From Candidatus Atribacteria bacterium (GTDB taxonomy: Bacteria > Atribacterota > Atribacteria > Atribacterales > Atribacteraceae), in the NCBI GenBank assembly GCA_026390275.1, contig JAPLGF010000047.1, forward strand, positions 5,615 to 13,007: a stretch of 7,393 nt of DNA, given 5' to 3'. Made by a program: the position numbers and the translations under genes. Under the pieces are notes generated by a model. It searched no databases, had not been told where the DNA came from, and saw only the letters and a program-made list of their open reading frames with translations. Below, piece by piece: positions 1-5,892 of this stretch (positions are counted from its first letter, which is position 1; each line of letters begins with the position of its first letter).

Positions 1-1
1 A

Positions 2-496
2 AACCTTCCCGGTCCCAGCCAATCGCACCTTGATGATTTGGTTTTCGAAATCCAGCAGGTCCGAAAATCAGTGGATTTCATCATCGTGTCTTTTCACTGG
101 GGGCTGGAGTATTCTCCCCTTCCGTCCCTCCATCAAATCGAATATGCCCATGGTTGCATCGATGCTGGAGCAGACCTGGTTATCGGCCATCACCCTCACG
201 TCATTCAGAGTATCGAAAAATACCGGGGGAAGATTATTCTTTACAGTGTAGGAAATTTCGTTTTCGATCAGCCCCCGGGAATGGGGAGTGATACCTTTCT
301 TTTCGGGTGTACCTTTGCTCGGGGTGGCATTCATTCTCCCCATCTTCTCCCTGTTGTCATCGTTCGTTGTCGTCCAGAATTGGCCACCGGCGAGGATTTT
401 AAACGTATTGCGAGGGAAGTGCAGTTCGTTTCCGAAAAATATCATGTCGTATTCCATCAGGGGAAGGACCGATTAGAGATAGCCGATGAGGAGTGA
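2..496 (+). CDS. CapA-family protein (calcineurin-like metallophosphatase fold), 3' part only
   Basis: The reading frame is open from the left edge, so the start lies outside the window; 164 C-terminal residues are visible. The signature of the CapA/PgsA family (PGA_cap, within the calcineurin-like metallophosphoesterase superfamily) is clear: VSFHWG at 86-103, then an AH...DAGADLVIGHHPH block whose metal-type HHPH lies at 188-199, and YSVGNFVFD with GNFVFD at 251-268. In characterised members this family takes part in poly-gamma-glutamate capsule synthesis or anchoring, but most family members in other bacteria have no tested role and there is no capB/capC gene visible here, so a capsule role is not claimed. 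The His residues suggest that metal binding is retained. It ends at TGA 494-496, 56 bases before a terminator-like hairpin. Family call is firm; substrate is unknown. Confidence 0.9.
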   Translation, partial: NLPGPSQSHLDDLVFEIQQVRKSVDFIIVSFHWGLEYSPLPSLHQIEYAHGCIDAGADLVIGHHPHVIQSIEKYRGKIILYSVGNFVFDQPPGMGSDTFLFGCTFARGGIHSPHLLPVVIVRCRPELATGEDFKRIAREVQFVSEKYHVVFHQGKDRLEIADEE

Positions 497-552
497 GATG
501 TTGAAAATTCGTTGATTTGTTGATTTGAAAAAATACCATTTTTTTTGTTGTG

Positions 553-591
553 CTCTCTCCCTGCTTTATTGAGGGAGAGAGAGGGTATTTT
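553..591 (+). terminator. Probable intrinsic terminator for the capA-like gene
   Basis: A perfect 10-bp inverted repeat (CTCTCTCCCT at 553-562, AGGGAGAGAG at 572-581) encloses a 9-base loop and is followed after four bases by TATTTT. The T-run is short, so efficiency is uncertain. It lies between two convergent genes and could also stop the minus-strand transcript, although on that strand the nearest T-run is about 20 bases beyond the stem. Confidence 0.5.
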
Positions 592-606
592 CATCACAGT
601 TGACCA

Positions 607-1083
607 TTATTCCATACCTTGAGCCGGGGAATCGACGTTTTCTTTCCCGCTGATTTCTTCGATGGTGATTTCGATGACGGCAACGTTCTGACAATTCTCG
701 GGGGTGAGTTGGTTCTCCCTATCCTCTCCCGCGTATTTCGTGACCAGCCAGGTGAGTGCCGCGAGTTTCTCTTCTGGGTCTTTGACCATATATGCCCGGC
801 CAAAAACCAGAATACTCCAGTAGCGGATTCCAAATTGACAGGGCTTTTCTCCTCGAACCGGTTTAATCACCTCGCTCACCTCGAAACAAATCCGAGGATT
901 TTGAGCGATTGTTCGCAGTTTTCGTCCGGTGAGTGCGGAGTGAATAAAGATCCGATGGTCATGAAGGACAAAATGAACGGGGATAATATAGGGCTGATCC
1001 TCTTCACACATTGCGAAATGACCATGATCAGCATGAGATAGGTACCACCTGGCTTTTTCTAAGGTAATTTTTTTCTTCGCCAT
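607..1083 (-). CDS. Nim-like / pyridoxamine 5'-phosphate oxidase family flavoprotein
   Basis: The 158-residue product has the split-barrel FMN-binding pattern of the putative PNPOx/NimA group: PYIIPVHF at residues 31-38, HSALTGRKLRTI at 48-59, NPRICFEV at 62-69, and PCQFGIRYWSILVFGRA at 81-97. Length is normal for the family. Members bind FMN or related cofactors; some reduce 5-nitroimidazoles and others are uncharacterised, so the substrate cannot be named, and it is not the vitamin B6 enzyme PdxH. The frame is open upstream to 1149, but I place the start at ATG 1083-1081 because GGGGGGTG (1094-1087) sits three bases before it and family homology begins there. It is convergent with the capA-like gene and divergent from the MFS gene. 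No membrane segment or signal peptide is seen, so it should be cytoplasmic. Confidence 0.88.
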   Translation of the reverse strand: MAKKKITLEKARWYLSHADHGHFAMCEEDQPYIIPVHFVLHDHRIFIHSALTGRKLRTIAQNPRICFEVSEVIKPVRGEKPCQFGIRYWSILVFGRAYMVKDPEEKLAALTWLVTKYAGEDRENQLTPENCQNVAVIEITIEEISGKENVDSPAQGME

Positions 1084-1086
1084 GTT

Positions 1087-1094
1087 CACCCCCC
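1087..1094 (-). promoter_or_regulatory. Ribosome binding site deciding the start of the Nim-like gene
   Basis: GGGGGGTG on the minus strand, just upstream of ATG 1083. It favours this start over an in-frame start further upstream at 1149, which has no comparable site and would add a 22-residue tail lacking family similarity. Confidence 0.5.
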
Positions 1095-1167
1095 AAAAAC
1101 CAATCCCCAGTGTATGATGAAAAGAGGGAAAAGGTGAAACTATAACCATTTCAGTGTACCATAGTGT

Positions 1168-1196
1168 TTGGGAAAAAAAGGGTCATTTTCATTAAT
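1168..1196 (+). promoter_or_regulatory. Weak candidate promoter for the MFS gene
   Basis: TTGGGA (1168-1173), a 17-base spacer and ATTAAT (1191-1196) each match four of six sigma70 consensus positions. It would start transcription about 35 bases before the MFS start. The match is modest and rests on position as much as sequence. Confidence 0.25.
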
Positions 1197-1237
1197 CTGG
1201 CGTTACCAGGACCTGGCATGGTCGTCTTTTCAAAAAG

Positions 1238-2470
1238 ATGAGATACGTCTCTCGTTCATTCTCTGCTCTCAAACATCGTAATTTTCGATTATTCTGGTTC
1301 GGGCAGCTCATTTCACTCCTGGGAACCTGGATGCAGACTATGGCTCAGGGATGGTTGGTTCTCCAGCTCACTGATTCTCCCTTTTTGCTTGGCCTGGTGA
1401 ATGCCATGCAGTTCCTTCCCATGCTCCTCTTCTCTCTTTTTGCTGGGGTATTGGTTGACAGGGTTCCTAAACGCCGATTGCTGATCCTTACGCAAACGGC
1501 CATGATGCTCCTCGCTTTGGTGATGGGCATTCTTACTCTCACCGGTATCGTACGGTACTTCCACGTTTTCATCCTTGCTACCCTTTTGGGAATTGTGAAT
1601 ACCTTCGATATGCCCGGTCGTCAAGCCTTTGTGGTTGAGATGGTGGGCAAAAAAGATCTGATGAATGCCATTGCTCTAAATTCGTCCGTTTTCAATGCTG
1701 CCCGCATCATCGGACCAGCCCTGGCGGGTTTATCCATCGGTAAACTGGGAATAGCTGCCTGTTTTCTTTTGAATGGTGTCAGTTTCATCCCGGTTATCCT
1801 GGGGTTTTTTCTCATGACCATCAAGGAAGGACCATGGTCTTCCCTCGGAAAAGGAGAGATGAAGGAAAATATCAGCGAAGGATTACACTATATCGGCAGT
1901 CACCCCATCATCCGGGAGACCCTGCTTGAGATCGCCTTTCTCAGCATTTTTGCCATGAATTTCACGGTTCTCATTCCGGTATTTTCCCGAAATACCTTAG
2001 AACTCTCGGCAGAAGGTTATGGGTTTCTCATGACAGCATTCGGAGGAGGAGCGCTCACTGCGGGTTTACTTCTCGCAACCAGGAATACCCTGGGTCCAGT
2101 GAAACGAGTGCTGATCATGGGAGGGATGGGCATGTGCCTGTTCCAAATTTTCCTCTCATTTTCTACCACCCTTTTCTCTTCTGTTCTTATCCTGATGTTT
2201 GTTGGTTTTTGTACGGTGATATTCACTACTTCGGGGAACAGCACTCTCCAGATGAATGTTCCCGATCACTTGCGAGGGCGGGTGATGAGCGCCTACTCTT
2301 TAGCCTTTGCTGGCGTGACGCCAATCGGAAGCTTTTTGAGTGGGAGCATCGCCAACTGGTGGGGTGCTCCTACCGCGCTCTCCTTCGGAGCGTTGATGGG
2401 AATCATCCTCTTTACCATGGTTCTGTTCTGGGACAGGCGAAAGAAAAATCGCTTCCTGCAAAAGGGATGA
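1238..2470 (+). CDS. MFS transporter, MFS_3 (EntS-like) exporter family, 12 TM
   Basis: The 410-residue membrane protein shows about 12 hydrophobic segments in two halves separated by a polar central loop near residues 195-225. The loop between TM2 and TM3 carries the MFS motif A remnant GVLVDRVPKRR (70-80, D74/R75). TM4 leads into FDMPGRQAFVVEMV (123-136), the most diagnostic stretch of MFS_3/TMEM-effector transporters, and the C-terminal half has RGRVMSAYSLAFAG. Relatives such as EntS export siderophores, and others are multidrug or macrolide exporters; the substrate cannot be read from sequence. The start at ATG 1238 is the only ATG before an upstream in-frame stop (TAA 1193-1195), but there is no clear Shine-Dalgarno site. 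It is divergent from the Nim-like gene; a shared detoxification role would be guesswork. Length is typical and the gene looks intact. Confidence 0.9.
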   Translation: MRYVSRSFSALKHRNFRLFWFGQLISLLGTWMQTMAQGWLVLQLTDSPFLLGLVNAMQFLPMLLFSLFAGVLVDRVPKRRLLILTQTAMMLLALVMGILTLTGIVRYFHVFILATLLGIVNTFDMPGRQAFVVEMVGKKDLMNAIALNSSVFNAARIIGPALAGLSIGKLGIAACFLLNGVSFIPVILGFFLMTIKEGPWSSLGKGEMKENISEGLHYIGSHPIIRETLLEIAFLSIFAMNFTVLIPVFSRNTLELSAEGYGFLMTAFGGGALTAGLLLATRNTLGPVKRVLIMGGMGMCLFQIFLSFSTTLFSSVLILMFVGFCTVIFTTSGNSTLQMNVPDHLRGRVMSAYSLAFAGVTPIGSFLSGSIANWWGAPTALSFGALMGIILFTMVLFWDRRKKNRFLQKG

Positions 2471-2540
2471 TACTGAAAAAAATAGGGCGAGAAATTTGAG
2501 GGAATCATTCAAAAACGGAAAAATTTCTAAAAAAATCATC

Positions 2541-2569
2541 TTGACAAATTGTGCGGGATGTATTTTAAT
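2541..2569 (+). promoter_or_regulatory. Strong sigma70-type promoter driving a structured RNA
   Basis: A perfect TTGACA -35 (2541-2546), a 17-base spacer and TTTAAT (2564-2569, five of six) form the best promoter in the window. Transcription should begin near 2576, exactly where the 5' arm of a long terminal helix starts (2577). No protein gene lies downstream on this strand until 5893. An overlapping TATAAA at 2569-2574 is too far from the -35 to be the -10 element. Confidence 0.8.
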
Positions 2570-2575
2570 ATAAAC

Positions 2576-2716
2576 ACCACGGGTTCCGAGAAATTTGGAA
2601 GTCTTAAGGACTGAGGGTTTTACACCTGATGTTCCTACGGGAGATTGGTAAACTCCAGTCTTCCTAAGAAAAAATTAAGATGGAAGGGTTTGTTGGAATC
2701 TGTGGTTTTTTATTTT
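2576..2716 (+). ncRNA. Candidate free-standing structured RNA, 6S-like in outline
   Basis: Seen directly: the predicted transcript is closed by an 11-bp helix pairing 2577-2587 (CCACGGGTTCC) with 2695-2705 (GGAATCTGTGG), all pairs Watson-Crick or G-U, and the closing arm is followed at once by TTTTTTATTTT (2706-2716). Inside it an interrupted rod can be drawn: GGAAG 2597-2601 with CTTCC 2660-2664; ACTG 2610-2613 with CAGT 2656-2659; GGGTTT 2615-2620 with AAACTC 2650-2655 (one G-U); ACC 2624-2626 with GGT 2647-2649; and TTCC 2632-2635 with GGGA 2639-2642 around a UAC tip. A bubble of 9 bases on the 5' side and 30 on the 3' side separates rod and closing helix. Known: closing stem, asymmetric bubble and long apical stem is the plan of 6S RNA, which mimics an open promoter and binds RNA polymerase. 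Inference: the 6S assignment; at about 135 nt it is shorter than typical 6S RNA and I recognise no conserved primary sequence, so a different or undescribed RNA is equally possible. Confidence 0.6.
2695..2716 (+). terminator. 3' arm of closing helix plus T-tract ending the candidate RNA
   Basis: GGAATCTGTGG is followed without a gap by six T, one A and four T. The partner arm is 107 bases upstream, so this is not a standard short hairpin terminator, but once the whole RNA has folded the terminal helix would sit directly before the U-run, as in some small RNAs. Confidence 0.45.
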
Positions 2717-3129
2717 CTACTTTTTTTCTGCACTTTCTCCATAAAAACAAGGTACCGAATCAATTCATTCATATTAAAGACAATATGGGCCCGCAGGAAA
2801 TATTCCGGAATCTGAGTGTTAGTATCGGGGATGACCCGGACGATTTCCCCTTCATTCACCCCAAACTGCCTGATAAAACCTGCACCTGCGGTCCACTGGA
2901 AGGGGAAAAACTGAACACAGAATTGCTTTTCCATGTCGTGATAGAGAAGATCCACCGGAAGGCTCCCTTCAAAATCACAATCCGGACAGTGAAAGATATT
3001 GATCCTGCCTTCTAAAAGCTCGGTTTTAAGTTCCGGATTTTCCGTCACGTTGATGGATCGGAATATTTCTACTTTTTGCTTCGAACCGCAACTTGGACAA
3101 TCGAAATCGATGACTTCCTGTACGGACAT
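2710..3129 (-). CDS. CpXC zinc-ribbon domain protein
   Basis: The 139-residue protein begins with CPSCG (Cys11, Cys14) and has a second pair, HCPDCDFEG (Cys48, Cys51), spaced as expected for one zinc site. The following region through about residue 105 (SLPVDLLYHDMEKQF...FGVNEGEIVRVIP) matches the general layout of the CpXC domain, a family found in bacteria and archaea with no established function. The C-terminal 30 or so residues are charged and partly helical. The frame opens upstream to 3153, but ATG 3129-3127 is chosen because AAGGAG lies eight bases before it. No signal peptide or membrane segment is seen. It lies 123 bases downstream of the polymerase gene on the same strand. Its stop codon overlaps the T-tract of the convergent candidate RNA. 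Function: unknown; the zinc site is inferred from the cysteines. Confidence 0.82.
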   Translation of the reverse strand: MSVQEVIDFDCPSCGSKQKVEIFRSINVTENPELKTELLEGRINIFHCPDCDFEGSLPVDLLYHDMEKQFCVQFFPFQWTAGAGFIRQFGVNEGEIVRVIPDTNTQIPEYFLRAHIVFNMNELIRYLVFMEKVQKKSRK

Positions 3130-3137
3130 GTCTTTTT

Positions 3138-3143
3138 CTCCTT
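3138..3143 (-). promoter_or_regulatory. Ribosome binding site deciding the start of the CpXC gene
   Basis: AAGGAG on the minus strand with eight bases to ATG 3129. It rules in this start over the in-frame ATG at 3153, which lies upstream of the site. Confidence 0.7.
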
Positions 3144-3252
3144 TCGACCACATACCAGGGGATGGGGAACCGGGGAATTGATTCGGACGGTGATTGGTGA
3201 AAATACTGTCGACTTGTGACTGGTTGATTTTACCAAAAAAGCTTTCATCTCC

Positions 3253-4998
3253 TCACTTCTCAGACCAGTTGGAGGCAATCACCACCTCGGCATCGACCGG
3301 GACAGTGGAGAGGAATTTTTGTCCCGCCCGGATCATGGTTTCTTTGAGGATTTGAGCGGCTTCTCCCACCCGGGTTTCCGGTGATTCTAAAAGGATTTCG
3401 TCATGAATGGTTCCGATGATATGTATAGAAGTTCCCTGTAATAATGGAAAGAGCCACGCCAGGGCCTGTTTCATGATTTCAGCTGCGGTTCCTTGGACAG
3501 GAGCATTGAGGAGCTCGGTCAGGGGAGGTTTCCCGGGCCACTTTCTGAGCCGTCCATTCAACGTACGGATTTCCTGGACAGAAGAGCTGTTAAGCCCCTG
3601 CTGCCAGGAAGAGATGCCCGGATAGGACTCAAAAAATTTTTTCCGGAATTCGTAGGCTTGTTGATCGGTCATTTTTACTCCATATGAATTCTGAGCATAC
3701 AGGGCGAGACCCCGGGCACCCATGGCATAGAGAAGTCCAAAGTTCACCGCTTTTGCGGCCTGCCGTTCTTCCTTGGTCACTTCCTCCATTCTTTTTCCGG
3801 TCAAAAGAGAAGCAGTGAGTCGATGAATATCCTTACCTTGACGAAAAGCATCGGTCATCAGCGGGTCATGAGTCATTTCGGCTGCCACCCGGAGCTCGAT
3901 CTGGGAATAGTCGCCAATCACTAATTGATGACGAGGGGCGGGGACGAAACACTCCCGAAACTCCTGGTCCCGGGGAATCTGCTGGAGATTGGGGTTCTTA
4001 CAGGAGAAACGACCGGTGACGGTGCCAATTTGCCAGTAGTCAGGGTGAATTCTGCCGGTGAGGGGATGAATATGTTTCGGGAGGGAGTTGGAAAAAGATT
4101 GAATAACCTTGGTCACTTTTCGATAATCGATAAGAGCCCGAACGACGGGATACTTCTCTTCCAGAGGGGAGAGTTCATCCGAAGAAGTGTTTTTAACCGG
4201 AAGCCCCAGGGTCTGCAAGACTTCCAGCATTTGTTTCGGACTGTCAAAATTGATGGCCGAAAAATCACCAGAAAAGAGTGATCCCGGTGTCCGGCGTAAA
4301 CCCACCTCGATTCGTTCGGTGAGTCCGCGAATGGCCTGTACTCTTTGTTCTTCCAGTTTACGACTCAGTTTATCCCATTTAACGGTATCTATGAGTATTC
4401 CAGACAGTTCCATCTCCACCACCGCTGGAAGACAGGCAAACTCCAGATCTGCAGTATTCTGAAGATCGTACTTTTGAAGTTGCTCGGTCAACCGGGGATA
4501 GAGTCGGAGGAGAACCTGGGCATCCCGGGCGGCGTATTCTAATTGTTCCCGGCTCACTTCTTTTCCAAAATCACTCACCTGGAGTTCCTTTGGAAGGTCC
4601 TCTCCCAGTTCGTTTTTTACCAGATCGGACAATTTAAACCCGTTCGTTTTCAGACCAGTTGATAGCACTTGATAAGCCAGCATAGTATCAAAGAAAGGAC
4701 CATGGACCGGGATCCCCACTCGGGAAAGAAATTTTAAATCGAATTGAGCGTTATGGAATATCTTCGTCACCGGGAGAGAAAAAAGCTGGCTTATCTTCGG
4801 CCAAATTGTTTCTGATATCGACCAGGTATCGATAATCCGGACCGGCTCACCCGGAACGGCCATCTGAATGAGCCGGATCCTTTCTTTGAGAGGATCCAAA
4901 CCGGTGGTTTCGGTATCAATTGCCACCAGACCTTTTTCATGAACGGAAGAAAGGAGAGACTTGAATTCGTAATCGGAAGTGATCAGTTGAAAGTCCAT
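3253..4998 (-). CDS. Family A DNA polymerase with 3'-5' exonuclease, lacking the 5'-nuclease domain
   Basis: A 581-residue Klenow-like enzyme. Residues about 1-170 form a DEDDy proofreading domain with all catalytic positions: DTETTGLDP (D28, E30), HNAQFDLKFL (D87) and YAARDAQ (Y155, D159). Residues about 180-580 are the polymerase domain: TGRFSCKNPNLQQIPRD (328-344), motif A DYSQIELR (D363), the O-helix RQAAKAVNFGLLYAMG (R412, K416, F420, Y424) and motif C HDE (532-534, D533). Both activities are therefore predicted to be functional; F420 matches the Phe of E. coli Pol I. Full-length PolA is over 800 residues because of an N-terminal 5'-nuclease, which is absent here, and the first residues already belong to the exonuclease fold. 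An ATG at 5004 is in frame, but AGAGGA (5012-5007) is two bases from it and eight from ATG 4998, so 4998 is preferred. Role is probably repair or gap filling; it may be the only or a second Pol I of the cell. I give no symbol for that reason. Confidence 0.93.
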   Translation of the reverse strand: MDFQLITSDYEFKSLLSSVHEKGLVAIDTETTGLDPLKERIRLIQMAVPGEPVRIIDTWSISETIWPKISQLFSLPVTKIFHNAQFDLKFLSRVGIPVHGPFFDTMLAYQVLSTGLKTNGFKLSDLVKNELGEDLPKELQVSDFGKEVSREQLEYAARDAQVLLRLYPRLTEQLQKYDLQNTADLEFACLPAVVEMELSGILIDTVKWDKLSRKLEEQRVQAIRGLTERIEVGLRRTPGSLFSGDFSAINFDSPKQMLEVLQTLGLPVKNTSSDELSPLEEKYPVVRALIDYRKVTKVIQSFSNSLPKHIHPLTGRIHPDYWQIGTVTGRFSCKNPNLQQIPRDQEFRECFVPAPRHQLVIGDYSQIELRVAAEMTHDPLMTDAFRQGKDIHRLTASLLTGKRMEEVTKEERQAAKAVNFGLLYAMGARGLALYAQNSYGVKMTDQQAYEFRKKFFESYPGISSWQQGLNSSSVQEIRTLNGRLRKWPGKPPLTELLNAPVQGTAAEIMKQALAWLFPLLQGTSIHIIGTIHDEILLESPETRVGEAAQILKETMIRAGQKFLSTVPVDAEVVIASNWSEK

Positions 4999-5006
4999 TC
5001 TCATAT

Positions 5007-5012
5007 TCCTCT
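5007..5012 (-). promoter_or_regulatory. Ribosome binding site deciding the polymerase start
   Basis: AGAGGA on the minus strand. Spacing is eight bases to ATG 4998 and only two to ATG 5004, which favours the shorter protein. Confidence 0.5.
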
Positions 5013-5034
5013 TTCCATGCCATCTTATTTCTCG

Positions 5035-5040
5035 ATTGTA
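5035..5040 (-). promoter_or_regulatory. Possible -10 element for the polymerase gene
   Basis: TACAAT (five of six) lies on the minus strand in the 63-base gap upstream of the polymerase start. No good -35 is seen at 16-18 bases; the nearest resemblance is TGAACC at 18 bases. It may allow the polymerase to be expressed apart from the oxidoreductase upstream. Confidence 0.25.
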
Positions 5041-5061
5041 CCATGATCAGGCGGTTTCGGT

Positions 5062-5745
5062 TCACTCCCCCAACATGGATCCCTGAGTATCCCCTTTATT
5101 GCTGTACCCTCGCTTCTCCCAGTACCCACGGTAATTGGGGTCGTTGGAGAGTTCGATGCGATTGATCCAGCGAGCCCATTTATAACCCCATTTGTCTTCT
5201 GCGACGAGCATGAAGGGAAAGCCCTGGGCGGGAGGAAGAACCAAACCGTTGATGTGATCAGCGATGATGATGTTTTTTTCACGAAGGTAATCAAGGGAGA
5301 GGGAGGTGGTGTACCCGTCAGTGGAGTGAAAGATAACGGTATTGGCCTCGCCTTTCGGAGTGGTGTTTTTAAAGAGATCCAGAAGAGGAATTCCCTCCCA
5401 CAAGGCGGTTACATCCCATCCTTCGACGCAGAGGATGGGATGTAACTTTTTCTGATGAGGATATCCCTTTAATTCATCATAACTCAAGGTGAGTGGTTTT
5501 TCGACCAGTCCGTCAACCACCAAACGATAGCTGGAGACATCAACATTCTGTATTCCCTGGATGGAATTTTCTCGAAAATCATTGACCGATCCCAGCTTCT
5601 CTCCCTGATATTCGCGAATTTCCACCACCTGAGCAGTTGGTTCAGGACTGGGGGTGGATTCACTTGCCCAGGAAGGGACAGTAATAAAATACTGTCCCAG
5701 GAGGAAGACCAGAAAAATAATTAAAAGAAATTCGATTATTTTCAC
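5062..5745 (-). CDS. Secreted molybdopterin-dependent oxidoreductase (sulfite oxidase fold)
   Basis: The 227-residue product begins with one Lys and a hydrophobic stretch (residues 3-23) ending in PSWA/SES, a plausible signal peptidase I site after Ala27, or else a membrane anchor. The mature part is an Oxidored_molyb domain: YRLVVDGLVEKPLTLSYDEL (73-92), then LHPILCVEGWDV with Cys106 in the place of the molybdenum-ligating cysteine, WEGIPLLDLF (116-125) and the closing KWGYKWARWINRIEL...GYWEKRGYSN block near the C terminus. Family members (for example YedY/MsrP and sulfite oxidases) carry a mononuclear Mo-pterin; the substrate here is unknown. No heme domain and no MsrQ-type membrane partner is next to it. 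The start is GTG 5745-5743: GAGGTGAT, an eight-base match to the anti-Shine-Dalgarno, ends four bases before it. The ATG at 5751 would overlap that site. Unlike YedY it has no twin-arginine motif. It precedes the polymerase gene on the same strand. Confidence 0.87.
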   Translation of the reverse strand: MKIIEFLLIIFLVFLLGQYFITVPSWASESTPSPEPTAQVVEIREYQGEKLGSVNDFRENSIQGIQNVDVSSYRLVVDGLVEKPLTLSYDELKGYPHQKKLHPILCVEGWDVTALWEGIPLLDLFKNTTPKGEANTVIFHSTDGYTTSLSLDYLREKNIIIADHINGLVLPPAQGFPFMLVAEDKWGYKWARWINRIELSNDPNYRGYWEKRGYSNKGDTQGSMLGE

Positions 5746-5749
5746 TCCC

Positions 5750-5757
5750 ATCACCTC
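5750..5757 (-). promoter_or_regulatory. Extended Shine-Dalgarno site pointing to a GTG start
   Basis: GAGGTGAT on the minus strand matches the anti-Shine-Dalgarno over eight bases. The GAGG core is eight bases from GTG 5745. The site includes the in-frame ATG at 5751-5749, making that ATG an unlikely start. Confidence 0.6.
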
Positions 5758-5779
5758 ATCTGGTTGTTTATGTTTCAAT

Positions 5780-5806
5780 AGAATAAATCCATTCTGGTGA
5801 TGTAAA
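5780..5806 (-). promoter_or_regulatory. Weak candidate promoter for the oxidoreductase
   Basis: TTTACA (5806-5801, five of six) followed after 15 bases by TATTCT (5785-5780, four of six) on the minus strand. The spacer is short, and the leader to GTG 5745 would be about 28 bases. Confidence 0.28.
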
Positions 5807-5829
5807 ATTCCCGGCAGGGGGGTTATAAT
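5801..5829 (+). promoter_or_regulatory. Probable promoter of ddl
   Basis: A perfect -10, TATAAT at 5824-5829, lies about 64 bases before the ddl start. At 17 bases upstream the hexamer TGTAAA (5801-5806) matches only three of six -35 positions, so the promoter would depend mainly on its -10 or on an activator. The predicted RNA start is near 5836. Confidence 0.5.
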
Positions 5830-5892
5830 TCACTGAATACCTGGGCAATGAATATTTAAATGGAACGATTTTAACAAGGAGCATAGAGCGGA

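Noticed and set aside
512..527. Two exact tandem copies of TTGATTTG.
   Set aside because: Only two copies of a low-complexity 8-mer in an AT-rich gap; no evidence of a functional repeat.
2490..2528. Inverted repeat AGAAATTT / AAATTTCT with a 23-base loop after the MFS gene.
   Set aside because: All-but-AT stem with a large loop, and no T-run follows on the + strand; on the minus strand a T-run exists but lies about eight bases further on, so it is at best a weak terminator for read-through from the right.
2624..2640. Resemblance to the 3' half of a fluoride riboswitch (CTGATG then CCTAC).
   Set aside because: The required 5' GATGG half and its pseudoknot partner are not found within the predicted transcript, and no crcB-type gene follows.
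2608..2642. Resemblance to a TPP riboswitch (CTGAGG followed by ACACCTGATG and CTACGGGA).
   Set aside because: The order of short motifs recalls the THI-box, but the P4/P5 arm and the proper P1/P2 pairing are missing and no thiamine gene or any gene follows on this strand.
2629..2667. A 12-codon open frame inside the candidate RNA (ATG to TAA).
   Set aside because: Short enough to arise by chance, start site buried in the predicted rod, and only a weak GAGGG upstream; no regulated gene follows.
2680..3015. 111-codon open frame on the + strand.
   Set aside because: It is the antisense of the CpXC gene, which has family motifs and a good ribosome site; the + frame has neither.
5255..5262. Local GATGATGAT-type runs in the oxidoreductase gene.
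   Set aside because: Explained by the codons of the IIIADH stretch on the minus strand; no repeat array.
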